NCBI RefSeq assembly: GCF_900093605.1
Contig: NZ_FLYE01000048.1
Coordinates: 62,001 to 126,000 of the forward strand
DNA from: Candidatus Terasakiella magnetica
Lineage (GTDB): Bacteria > Pseudomonadota > Alphaproteobacteria > Rhodospirillales > Terasakiellaceae
Length of the DNA stretch: 64,000 nt
Direction: 5' to 3'
The translations under genes were made by a program, and so were the position numbers. Shown piece after piece: positions 51,873 through 59,824 of the stretch. Each line of letters begins with the position of its first letter. The stretch's first letter is position 1. Below the pieces are notes generated by a model. It made no database searches and had not been told where the DNA came from. It saw nothing but the letters and a program-made list of their open reading frames with translations.

Positions 51873-53335
51873 GTTAAGACCTCCTGATAGAGGTGTTCAA
51901 ACTGTGTTGAAAAAGATTTCTTATCATCTTCAAAATGCTTGGGCGCGTCTTTTGCTTTCAGGCGATCCATATAGGCAATGAGCTGGCGTTCCATCACGAT
52001 CAAGGCTTGGGCGGCTTGTTCAAACACATCCATATTCTCAAGTGCCTCTTCATCAAAACCTTTGCGGTTCATCTTGCTAAAGGCGGCCTTGGCCTCATCT
52101 TTGGCATTTTGTGGAAAAGCAATAACGTTATCGTCTTTTTGTGACAGCACATGCAGGCTGGAAGCTTGTAGTTTTTTCACATGCTCCAAAATGCTTTCAC
52201 ATTGCAAAAGACGTTCCTCATAACTCAAAAGCCCCTCACATGAAATACGCTGCTCAACAGATGCTTTGGGGCGACCGACCTGAAGGTCATTGGTGATGCC
52301 CGATTGAACCTGCCCAAAAATTTCATAGCGCAAAAACGCTAAGGGCAGGCGCAAGGCATCTGGCCCATAGGCCATGAGTTTTTCCACCGGATTGCGCTCA
52401 CTTGATTTTTTAAAGAAACGCACATCTGAAAAGCTCTCCTGATCAAACGTATTAAACGGCATGACCCAATCAGCCAGTGCGTCGCATTCCACATCTTCAT
52501 TGGCAATATCAATCTCGCCTTCTTCCATATTTACCCCCAAACGGGTGGCGTTATGGGATGCTTCAAGACGTTGGGTTTCCTCAAAAGATTTGGCGAAATC
52601 ACTAAAGAGATCAAACACAGTTCTATATCCTCTGTAATCTTTCCCCTTGTTATGGAGGCACCAGAAGTCCAAAACCGCATCATCTTCTAAAATAATCTGA
52701 TGATCCCCACTTTGTTCGCTTAAAAACTTATAGACCTGCACAAATTTACCATCGGCCTGCGCGGTTGAAAGATTAGCAATGCGATATTTGCGCAAATCAG
52801 CAGCAAGCGCGTTTGTGCAGTCCCGAATAAGTTTTTCACTTAAGGGGCTTTCAACCAAATTGTCAAAAAGTGTGTTGAAACGGGCAAAATAGGAAAAGTC
52901 ATCCATGGAGGTGAGAAATTCAAACACACTCACCAAAAACGGCATACGCCCAAAGCGGATATCAAAATGTTTATCCCCATAATTTAAGCGAATATGCTCT
53001 TCGCAATACTCAACTGAGGCATGAGTGCCGCCTTTAAGGAACATCTTATATTGCGACGGGGTTGCTTTTTGTGGGCTAAGAAAGAAATCCACCAACGCAT
53101 CAGCCCCTTTCAGCGCGCCCACGCCATATACCAGATGGCATAGCTCAAATAAGGCCATATCCTTATTGGGACCACCGGATTGGGAGGTAATGAATTTTGC
53201 CAGATTTTCCAAGGTTGGGCGGGTGTTATATTTGGGCAGACCTTCCATGGTCGTTGCCTCACATAAAGCCCCAAAATCAGCCAAGACCTGATCTTTACCG
53301 CCTGCCTTAAGCAGAATATTTCCAGTCGTATCCAC
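51869..53335 (-). CDS. Large unknown cytoplasmic protein
   Basis: This 488-residue soluble protein was not recognised. It is mainly helical, with LFELCHLVYGVGALKGADAL and KMFLKGGTHASVEYCEEHIR in the first third, and an acidic C-terminal half. No signal peptide, membrane helix or catalytic motif was seen. Start is GTG at 53335, with GAGGA as ribosome-binding site. That site is buried in a 12-bp hairpin (53341-53368). It is probably a scaffold or regulator of the envelope cluster. Confidence 0.68.
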   Translation of the reverse strand: MDTTGNILLKAGGKDQVLADFGALCEATTMEGLPKYNTRPTLENLAKFITSQSGGPNKDMALFELCHLVYGVGALKGADALVDFFLSPQKATPSQYKMFLKGGTHASVEYCEEHIRLNYGDKHFDIRFGRMPFLVSVFEFLTSMDDFSYFARFNTLFDNLVESPLSEKLIRDCTNALAADLRKYRIANLSTAQADGKFVQVYKFLSEQSGDHQIILEDDAVLDFWCLHNKGKDYRGYRTVFDLFSDFAKSFEETQRLEASHNATRLGVNMEEGEIDIANEDVECDALADWVMPFNTFDQESFSDVRFFKKSSERNPVEKLMAYGPDALRLPLAFLRYEIFGQVQSGITNDLQVGRPKASVEQRISCEGLLSYEERLLQCESILEHVKKLQASSLHVLSQKDDNVIAFPQNAKDEAKAAFSKMNRKGFDEEALENMDVFEQAAQALIVMERQLIAYMDRLKAKDAPKHFEDDKKSFSTQFEHLYQEVLT

Positions 53336-53340
53336 GCAAT

Positions 53341-53368
53341 ATCCTCTTTCTCATTTGAAAAAGAGAAT
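53341..53368 (-). promoter_or_regulatory. Hairpin hiding the ribosome-binding site of gene 51869-53335
   Basis: On the minus strand ATTCTCTTTTTC, loop AAAT, and GAGAAAGAGGAT pair over 12 bases with two G-U pairs. The 3' arm contains the AGAGGA ribosome-binding site; the GTG start lies five bases beyond. The upstream stop is 21 bases before the hairpin. This arrangement suggests control of translation start by temperature or a bound factor. Confidence 0.55.
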
Positions 53369-53388
53369 ATCGTCATGGTCTCATCTAA

Positions 53389-54108
53389 TCAATGGAAATG
53401 GCGCACTGGGCGGCGGCGATCATGCGTGCGGCCATAAAACGGGCGAGGCGGCGGGCGCTCCCACCTGCTTGAGGGTCTGCGCTCTACAATGATAATGCGG
53501 GTATCATTCCAGTCTTCTTCATAAGATACCTCTTCAAAATCATCTAAAGGTTCACGGTTGTAACGCCCCCCTCTTGGGCGCCATTCACGCAGCTCTGCCA
53601 CATCAAAGCGATCATCATCCTCAAGGCGACCTTCCCACAGGCTGGCCTGTTCTTGATAGACGCGCTGCCATTTTTGTACTTTATGGATATATTTGCGGGT
53701 ATATTTATGCGGCTTATTCCCCTTCACTGTCCCGCCATTATAGTGTGAAAGAGCCAGCTCCCAGCGCCCGTCATATTGTTCATGAAGCTGTTCTAAAAAC
53801 TCCACACCCAAGCGGATGTTGATTTCAGGATTCCATAAACGTTGCGCCTTCACGCCAAATTCTTCATGTGCGGTTTTGGGCATAATCTGCATCACCCCGC
53901 GCGCACCTGCTGAGCTCAACGCCTTTGCGTTAAAGTCTGATTCAACCTTGGCAACAGCTAAGGCCAAGGCGATGGGTACCTCACTTTGGGCGGCCTCTTC
54001 AATCACCATTTGTTTAATTTCAAAGCGTGTTGCGGCCTCAACATTTGCCACAAAGGCTGCTGCCATAAACAGGCCAATCAGCCAAAATAATGTCAATAAA
54101 CGTCTCAT
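53389..54108 (-). CDS. Lytic transglycosylase (SLT domain)
   Basis: This 239-residue exported protein starts with a signal peptide (hydrophobic core LLTLFWLIGLFMAAAFVANVEA). The SLT domain (about 30-150) has the catalytic Glu56 in LAVAKVESDFNAKALS, then GARGVMQIMPKTA and LSHYNGG, and cuts peptidoglycan. The C-terminal tail (about 175-239) is rich in Arg, Pro and Asp and not part of the enzyme. A cell-wall enzyme within this cluster is expected for an apparatus that must pass through peptidoglycan. Overlaps the next gene upstream by four bases. Confidence 0.9.
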   Translation of the reverse strand: MRRLLTLFWLIGLFMAAAFVANVEAATRFEIKQMVIEEAAQSEVPIALALAVAKVESDFNAKALSSAGARGVMQIMPKTAHEEFGVKAQRLWNPEINIRLGVEFLEQLHEQYDGRWELALSHYNGGTVKGNKPHKYTRKYIHKVQKWQRVYQEQASLWEGRLEDDDRFDVAELREWRPRGGRYNREPLDDFEEVSYEEDWNDTRIIIVERRPSSRWERPPPRPFYGRTHDRRRPVRHFH

Positions 54109-54551
54109 AACTCAGCCTCCTTTAAGGCGTGCAACCATGTTTCATTGAGCACAACAACCGTAATATCGGGTGAGGAAAGTTTCTGTCGCACCGTCATGGT
54201 TTGCGACATGGCAAGATCAGGAGAGACAGCCAACACAATTTTGTCGCGCCCTTTTATTTGGGCAGGATTAAGCGGGGAGAGCAGATGGTCTAAAAACTGA
54301 CCTTTATAAAAGATCACCAAATCTTCTTGCTGAACTGCAGCACTTTGGCCTTTTTGCGCTGTCTCATCTGTTTTCTCAGCGGCCTTGGCGATTGCAATTG
54401 GTTCTTCCTTAATCGCAGTTGCCACACTTTCTTGGCTAACCAGACCTGAACCCATGGAAACCATGGTCAGCACCATGATGGAAAAGAACCCCATGGCTAG
54501 TGCCAAGGCAATTTCCGCCATGGCATTTGTTTGTGTCGTATCACTCATCAC
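54105..54551 (-). CDS. ExbD/TolR-like membrane protein
   Basis: This 148-residue protein has one N-terminal membrane helix (about 10-32). The beginning TNAMAEIALALAMGFFSIMV lines up with the ExbD/TolR helix start, with Glu13 in the place of the proton-carrying Asp. A linker and a small C-terminal alpha/beta domain (about 75-148; DKIVLAVSPDLAMSQTMTVR) follow, as in ExbD. I call it ExbD-like on layout; direct similarity is weak. It is eight genes upstream of the ExbB-like gene in the same direction, and overlaps the transglycosylase gene by four bases. Confidence 0.6.
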   Translation of the reverse strand: MMSDTTQTNAMAEIALALAMGFFSIMVLTMVSMGSGLVSQESVATAIKEEPIAIAKAAEKTDETAQKGQSAAVQQEDLVIFYKGQFLDHLLSPLNPAQIKGRDKIVLAVSPDLAMSQTMTVRQKLSSPDITVVVLNETWLHALKEAEL

Positions 54552-54563
54552 CCTATCCTTTCT

Positions 54564-55409
54564 TTAATCCAGATATGCAAGGTCTTGGTGGATTTTTACC
54601 AAGGTGACCTGAGATCGGGTTTGAATGATGCGCGCTTGTAAATCCAGATCAGCCAGAACCTTGTTTAAATCCTTGCGCACATCGCCTGCGCCTTTGCGAC
54701 GCTCCAGCCAAAAGGCGGGCTTGGCGGGTTTGGAGGTTAAGGAGCTGAGATCACGCGTGCTTGAAAGGCGCACGATACGGTCTTCAATATGGCGGATTTC
54801 GCGTGGCTTAAACCCTTTTAAGGTCAGGGTCAGTTGTTTCAGGCTTTTGCCTTTCACATGTCGTTTTGCCGGGCGGTAATCTTGTAGGCGCTCTGCCAAT
54901 TTCTGCTTAAAGCTCGGCAAAACCTCGCGCACATGACGGCGCATGACCAATTGGCGACATTCTTTATGACATCCGCGTGTTCTTAGGGAGGCCGTCGGGC
55001 TTTTTACGCGCACGCTATCCACAATATCTAAAGTGCGTGCATCAAATATTTTCGCAATGGCAACCATGCGGTCTTTGGCTTTGGGGCCGTCTTTTTTCTG
55101 AATATGTTTTAGGGAGACCAAAACAACCGCATCCAGCCTTTTGCCTTTTGCCCCTTGCGCAATATCAAGGGCTTCATCAATTGAGCGACGCCCGGCTTCA
55201 TGGCGTTGATCTTCTTCAAACAGGCGGATTTTTTCGTGATGCAGGTAATTGCCCGTATGATCAAACAGGCGGGTAAATGCCGGGTGGTCTCGCTCCATCA
55301 ATTGGGGGCCTTGATCGACTTCCATATAAAGGATACGCGGGGCATCAGCGGCAATCGCCGCGCTTGATAAGCTGAGTGTTGCCAGTGCAATCATCATTTT
55401 TTTAAACAT
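54564..55409 (-). CDS. Exported protein of unknown function, first gene of the cluster
   Basis: This 281-residue protein has a signal peptide (KKMMIALATLSLSSAAIAAD). The mature part includes RILYMEVDQGP, a domain with VVLVSLKHIQKKDGP and RMVAIAKIFDARTLDIVDSV (a beta-strand pattern seen in curli-assembly/CsgG-like or TolB N-terminal folds, not certain), two cysteines in RGCHKECRQLV, and a basic helical C-terminus. The promoter region 55410-55546 has the second copy of the 17-base element. Confidence 0.68.
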   Translation of the reverse strand: MFKKMMIALATLSLSSAAIAADAPRILYMEVDQGPQLMERDHPAFTRLFDHTGNYLHHEKIRLFEEDQRHEAGRRSIDEALDIAQGAKGKRLDAVVLVSLKHIQKKDGPKAKDRMVAIAKIFDARTLDIVDSVRVKSPTASLRTRGCHKECRQLVMRRHVREVLPSFKQKLAERLQDYRPAKRHVKGKSLKQLTLTLKGFKPREIRHIEDRIVRLSSTRDLSSLTSKPAKPAFWLERRKGAGDVRKDLNKVLADLDLQARIIQTRSQVTLVKIHQDLAYLD

Positions 55410-55449
55410 TGTTCTTCACCTTTTCGGCCATGTTTTTCATCTGCCACAG

Positions 55450-55466
55450 TTATGGAGAGGCCAGAG
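55450..55466 (-). repeat. Shared upstream element, copy 2
   Basis: TTATGGAGAGGCCAGAG, identical to 50251-50267, 41 bases upstream of the start at 55409. On the far side of the element, upstream for minus-strand transcription, both copies have an A/T-rich tract. Confidence 0.6.
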
Positions 55467-55555
55467 ATGATTTTTATTTTTTTATCTTTCAAAAATAAAA
55501 ACGCCCTCTAGCGCCTTCATAACCAAACCAACATTGTTAAAAAAGGATGAGACCC

Positions 55556-55942
55556 ATGAAACGCTTAATAATGACTGCGCTACTTGCTGGAAGTTTAATC
55601 ATTGCCGGATCAAGCACGCAAAAAGCCCAAGCTGATGACGCAACAATCGGTACCATTATCGGGGCTGTTGGGGGCGGGCTGCTTGGGTCCACCTTGGGAA
55701 AAGGCAAAGGCCGCATTGTTGCCACAGCCGCTGGCACTGTCATCGGGGCCGTGTTTGGTCGTGAAGTTGCTGCTAGTGAGCCCCAATATGAACGTCCCCG
55801 CCACCGCGTGGAACAACGCAAAGACACACCAAGATATAACAAGCGTAAATATAAAAAGAAAAACTGGAAACGCGTCGCCTCGTACGACGGTGATGTTTTA
55901 ATCTGCAATAAGAATGGTAAACGTTGCCATTGGTATGACTAA
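55556..55942 (+). CDS. Glycine-zipper envelope protein
   Basis: ATG at 55556 has AAGGA nine bases upstream and gives 128 residues. The signal peptide MKRLIMTALLAGSLIIAGSS is followed by a double glycine-zipper (IIGAVGGGLLGSTLGKGKGR, then ATAAGTVIGAVFGREVAA), as in outer-membrane lipoprotein SlyB/YmgG-type proteins, and a basic C-terminus rich in Arg, Lys and Tyr. No lipobox cysteine is evident. Co-directional with the caspase gene 40 bases downstream and divergent from the ExbB-like cluster. Confidence 0.8.
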   Translation: MKRLIMTALLAGSLIIAGSSTQKAQADDATIGTIIGAVGGGLLGSTLGKGKGRIVATAAGTVIGAVFGREVAASEPQYERPRHRVEQRKDTPRYNKRKYKKKNWKRVASYDGDVLICNKNGKRCHWYD

Positions 55943-55982
55943 AACTATATTATATGAGAAGTCTTAAACTGGCAGGAATATT

Positions 55983-57842
55983 ATGAAAACGCTGCATCTT
56001 CTCCTTACGGGTTCACTTCTTTGGGCAGGCATTACAGGTCCCGCCCAAAGTATGGAGCCTAAAAACGACGACGTTGCGATTATCATCGGCAATAAAACTT
56101 ATGCCGATCAAGATATCCCCGAGGTCGCCTTTGCCCATAATGATGCAAAGGCGATGGAGCGTTTTGTGCGTGATGTCCTTAAGGTTCGAGATGAAAACAT
56201 CATCTTTATAAAAGATGCGACCCAAGCTAAAATGCAGTCTGCCTTTGGGCGGCGTGGCAATCATCGCGGCAAAGCCTTTCAATATGTAAAACCCGGTGTT
56301 TCAAACCTTTATGTGTTTTATTCCGGTCACGGCCTACCCGGTCAACATGATAACCAAAGCTATCTTTTGCCAGTTGATGCAGAGATTGAGACCGCCGATA
56401 TCAATGGTTATCCGGTTGATACGCTTTATGACAATCTCTCCAAGGTCGATGCCAAATCCGTCACGGTTTTTCTAGATGCCTGTTTTAGCGGTAACAGCCA
56501 TGCAGGTGCTTTAATTACACGTGCCTCAGGGGCGACGGTTTTACCAAAAAAACAAAAGAATGAGCGCCCAAAAAGCGAGAACCTCACCGTTATTACCGCG
56601 GCTTCAAAAGATCAGCTTGCTAGTTGGGATGAAGAAAGCAAACACGGGCTTTTTACCGAATATCTCCTGCGTGCCCTTTATGGAGAAGCCGATAAAGACA
56701 AGGATGGAAAAGTCCGCCTTAATGAGATTTCCACCTTCTTAAAAGAAGACATGCGCTATAAGGCGCGACGTACCTATAACCGTGATCAAATCCCAACCGT
56801 TTCTGGCAAACAGGATCACGTCCTTGTTGCCGCTGTAAACGGTATTTTCCCAAAAAGGCCCATGCGCGATGATAACGAGGCTGAGTTTATAGACCCGCCT
56901 GTTATTGAGACAAGCGCGTTTAAACTCTATCCGGTTGAACAAAATATGTTCGCCCTTAAAAATGCCAATGTGCGCCGCCTGCCAACGGTACGCTCGCCAA
57001 AAGTCATGACTTTACCCAAGGGCGAACCCATCCATGTGGCAGCCAAAATCATTGATCAGCCTTGGTATGCGGTTGAGCGCGGCGAGGGCATTATCGGTTA
57101 TGTGTTTGCAGACCTGTTAGGCGAAGAAAAAGAAATTGCAACCGAAGATGAAAACCGCAGCATTCGCGAATTAAAGGCCCGTTTGGAAAAGCTTGAACAA
57201 CAAACCCGCCTGTCCACAAAAGACATTTTGCCCGCCCCCCCTAAAAAAGAAGCCGATATTCTTGAGCGCCCGCTTGTTAAAGAAAAAGAAGATAAGGTTT
57301 CAGATTGGAGTGATCCCGATGGTTCAAGCCAACAGATCAAAACAACGTTGAAATCCATGGGGGCGTTGCTTGCGCGCCAAAGCTTTATTGAAAAGCACCC
57401 TGAAGGGGATGAAAAAACCAGTTTTAACTATAACTGGATTAGAATTGATGTGGACAGATGCCAGATTAAAGCGTCAATTTCTCTTCAACACCAAGCCCAT
57501 TTTGCCAAATCAGTCAATGTTCACGACCATCATATTCAGTCTGTTTTCTGGCATGATCTTGATCGAAGAAAACGGGTTTTACGCCGCAAAGATATTTCAG
57601 GGCAAGTCATCCATAAGACAACGCTTTATCAATACGGTCCTTTTGCTTTTAAAAACAAGAATGACCGGCGCCGTTTCATTGCAAAAGCCAAACGCATACA
57701 GTCTCTGTGCAACATCCCGCCACAAGCTGTCATGGATGACACGGTGCGAAATAGGGATTATCAGCTACCACGCAACGACAAGCCTAATTTCAGGCGTCCA
57801 CCACCGCCGCCTTTTAAAAGACTGCCACCACCGCGCAGATAG
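55983..57842 (+). CDS. Exported caspase-fold peptidase (C14) with SH3-like domain
   Basis: This 619-residue protein has a signal peptide (LHLLLTGSLLWAGITGPAQS). The caspase/metacaspase domain (about 28-280) starts VAIIIGNKTYADQ and has the His116-Cys167 dyad in YVFYSGHG and FLDACFSG. An EF-hand-like loop lies near 239 (DKDKDGKVRLNE). A bacterial SH3-like segment follows (about 325-380; ANVRRLPTVRSPKV, YAVERGEGIIGYVFADLL), then a coiled coil and a long tail of unknown type ending in a Pro-rich stretch. Such periplasmic caspases are rare; its position beside the ExbB-like operon suggests a proteolytic or signalling role there. Confidence 0.85.
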   Translation: MKTLHLLLTGSLLWAGITGPAQSMEPKNDDVAIIIGNKTYADQDIPEVAFAHNDAKAMERFVRDVLKVRDENIIFIKDATQAKMQSAFGRRGNHRGKAFQYVKPGVSNLYVFYSGHGLPGQHDNQSYLLPVDAEIETADINGYPVDTLYDNLSKVDAKSVTVFLDACFSGNSHAGALITRASGATVLPKKQKNERPKSENLTVITAASKDQLASWDEESKHGLFTEYLLRALYGEADKDKDGKVRLNEISTFLKEDMRYKARRTYNRDQIPTVSGKQDHVLVAAVNGIFPKRPMRDDNEAEFIDPPVIETSAFKLYPVEQNMFALKNANVRRLPTVRSPKVMTLPKGEPIHVAAKIIDQPWYAVERGEGIIGYVFADLLGEEKEIATEDENRSIRELKARLEKLEQQTRLSTKDILPAPPKKEADILERPLVKEKEDKVSDWSDPDGSSQQIKTTLKSMGALLARQSFIEKHPEGDEKTSFNYNWIRIDVDRCQIKASISLQHQAHFAKSVNVHDHHIQSVFWHDLDRRKRVLRRKDISGQVIHKTTLYQYGPFAFKNKNDRRRFIAKAKRIQSLCNIPPQAVMDDTVRNRDYQLPRNDKPNFRRPPPPPFKRLPPPRR

Positions 57843-57852
57843 GTCCTTAAGA

Positions 57853-59730
57853 CTAAATATATTCGCCAGATGTTGTGCTCATCGTATAAGGCGCGAGTGC
57901 ATCCATCAAGGCTTCGCGGCGCACGGGTTTTGCCACATAACCCTGCATACCGTGGCTTGAATATTCCTCAATACTATCTTGCATCACATCCGCTGTCAGC
58001 GCGAGAATTGGAATATTGGCTTTCTCTTTATCATCCATGCTGCGGATCTGTTTTGTCGCTTCAAGTCCATTGAGGCGTGGCATATGGATATCCATCAAGA
58101 TCATATCGAATTCATTTTCAACCACCGCATCCACACCTTCTTGACCATCATTTGCCATAGAGACATGGTGGCCCATTTTCTCAAGTAAACCCTTGGCAAC
58201 AGTGCGGTTGATCTTGTTATCTTCCACAATCAAAATGTGAAGATCACGCGTTACTTCATTTTGTGGCACGGCTTGGCACACATGTTTTGGCGCTTCTGAT
58301 TTTGGCAATCTCAGCTCAAAATAAAAGACTGTTCCAACGCCCACCGTACTTTCCACAAAAATACGATCCCCCCCCATGGTTTCAACCAACCCTGATGAAA
58401 TGGCAAGCCCAAGGCCTGTGCCGCCAAAACGACGGGAAATAGAGGTGTCTACTTGCGTAAAGGCATTAAACAAATTTGTAATCTGTTCTTCAGGAATGCC
58501 AATTCCAGTATCTTTCACTTCAAAGCGAATGAGCGCATCATCCAGACTCTTTTCAAGAACCTGAACAGATATGACAACTTCACCCTCATCGGTAAATTTC
58601 ACCGCATTCCCGGCGAGGTTGGTCAGCACTTGTGAAATTTTCGCACCATCCCCCCAGAAAAATTCGTCCTTATCCACATCAATATTCGTCTTAATGGTGA
58701 TCCCTTTGCCTTTGGCTTGGGGAATGATCAATTGCTCCACCATTTTAGCGCTACGATGGAGCGAAAAGGCGTGATGATCAATTTCTAAAGCGCCAGCTTC
58801 GATCTTGGAAAAATCGAGAATATCATTCACCAGAGCGAGCAAAAGCTCACCGGAGCTGCGCAGACTGTGAAGGTAATTGCGTTGGCGATCATCAAGCCCT
58901 GTATCTTCCATCAATTGTGCCATACCTGTAATCCCGTTTAAGGGGGTGCGCAATTCATGGGACATGGTGGCAAGGAAAGAGGATTTCGCCTTGTTGGCTT
59001 TTTCCGCTGTGTTCTTTGCAAAAATAAGCGCTTGTTCTTCTTCGCTCAATCTTTCGATCATGCGGTTATAGGCATCAATCACAATGCCGAATTCATCGTC
59101 CGTTTTCCATTTGATCGGGTCGCGACTGTGTTTACCTTCTGTGCGTTGGATACCACGCAACAGCGTTTCAAGCGGATCAGAGACAAAACGACGGATTGCG
59201 CCAGTTACACTGACACTCAACACCAACATTAACAATAAAAGCAGGCCGGAAATCTGAATAACAGAGTCTTGCAGGAGAACTTCAAGACGTTCTTTGTGGA
59301 AAAGGATAACCACTTCACCAATATTCTCACCGCCCACATCCGCATCAGAGCGAATAGAGCGCCTTACAAGAAGTGCGCTTTCCATATCACTAGGTAGGGC
59401 ACTGCCCACAGTTGCTAAAACACCGGAGAATTGTTCTTTTACTTCTGCGCCTGCAACATCAGGATCAAGGCTGAGGGCTGCCAAAATGGCCTCTGCACCG
59501 GATTGATCAAGGTTCCACACCGCATCAGACAGGGCTGTGGCATAAATATCAGCCAAGGTCTTTTGCTTGGTTTCAAGCTCGGCTTCAAGGTCTGTATAGG
59601 TCAAAAAAGCAAACAGGCCAGCCATAAATAAAGCCGCCAAGACAAACGGAGGCATCAGCGCCAAGCGCAGCTTCCCCCCAATAGACTTACCTCTTCCAGA
59701 AAATGCAGACAAAAAAGAAGACCTTATCAT
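57853..59730 (-). CDS. Membrane-bound hybrid histidine kinase
   Basis: This 625-residue sensor has an N-terminal helix (about 27-48), an extracytoplasmic domain (about 50-155), a second helix (about 160-182), HAMP (about 182-235), His258 in [16 protein letters not shown], an ATPase domain with [16 protein letters not shown] and [10 protein letters not shown], and a receiver domain (about 490-610) with Asp547 in [15 protein letters not shown]. It lacks an HPt domain, so a separate HPt (such as 27217-27567) would be needed to pass phosphate on. Convergent with the caspase gene ten bases away; it may or may not control that cluster. Confidence 0.93.
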   Translation of the reverse strand: MIRSSFLSAFSGRGKSIGGKLRLALMPPFVLAALFMAGLFAFLTYTDLEAELETKQKTLADIYATALSDAVWNLDQSGAEAILAALSLDPDVAGAEVKEQFSGVLATVGSALPSDMESALLVRRSIRSDADVGGENIGEVVILFHKERLEVLLQDSVIQISGLLLLLMLVLSVSVTGAIRRFVSDPLETLLRGIQRTEGKHSRDPIKWKTDDEFGIVIDAYNRMIERLSEEEQALIFAKNTAEKANKAKSSFLATMSHELRTPLNGITGMAQLMEDTGLDDRQRNYLHSLRSSGELLLALVNDILDFSKIEAGALEIDHHAFSLHRSAKMVEQLIIPQAKGKGITIKTNIDVDKDEFFWGDGAKISQVLTNLAGNAVKFTDEGEVVISVQVLEKSLDDALIRFEVKDTGIGIPEEQITNLFNAFTQVDTSISRRFGGTGLGLAISSGLVETMGGDRIFVESTVGVGTVFYFELRLPKSEAPKHVCQAVPQNEVTRDLHILIVEDNKINRTVAKGLLEKMGHHVSMANDGQEGVDAVVENEFDMILMDIHMPRLNGLEATKQIRSMDDKEKANIPILALTADVMQDSIEEYSSHGMQGYVAKPVRREALMDALAPYTMSTTSGEYI

Positions 59731-59824
59731 CGTTTTATAATTCCAAATAAGCTACGCGTTTTCGATTAACTGCGCAACGGTTCTATGAGGAATTTTATGA
59801 GAATAAAGCCTTCTTGTAATTGAT

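Noticed and set aside
45838-57842. Zorya-type phage defence (ZorA/ZorB-like motor)
   Set aside because: The ExbB-like protein is short and lacks the long ZorA tail, there is no OmpA-domain ZorB and no helicase/nuclease; defence cannot be excluded but is not supported.
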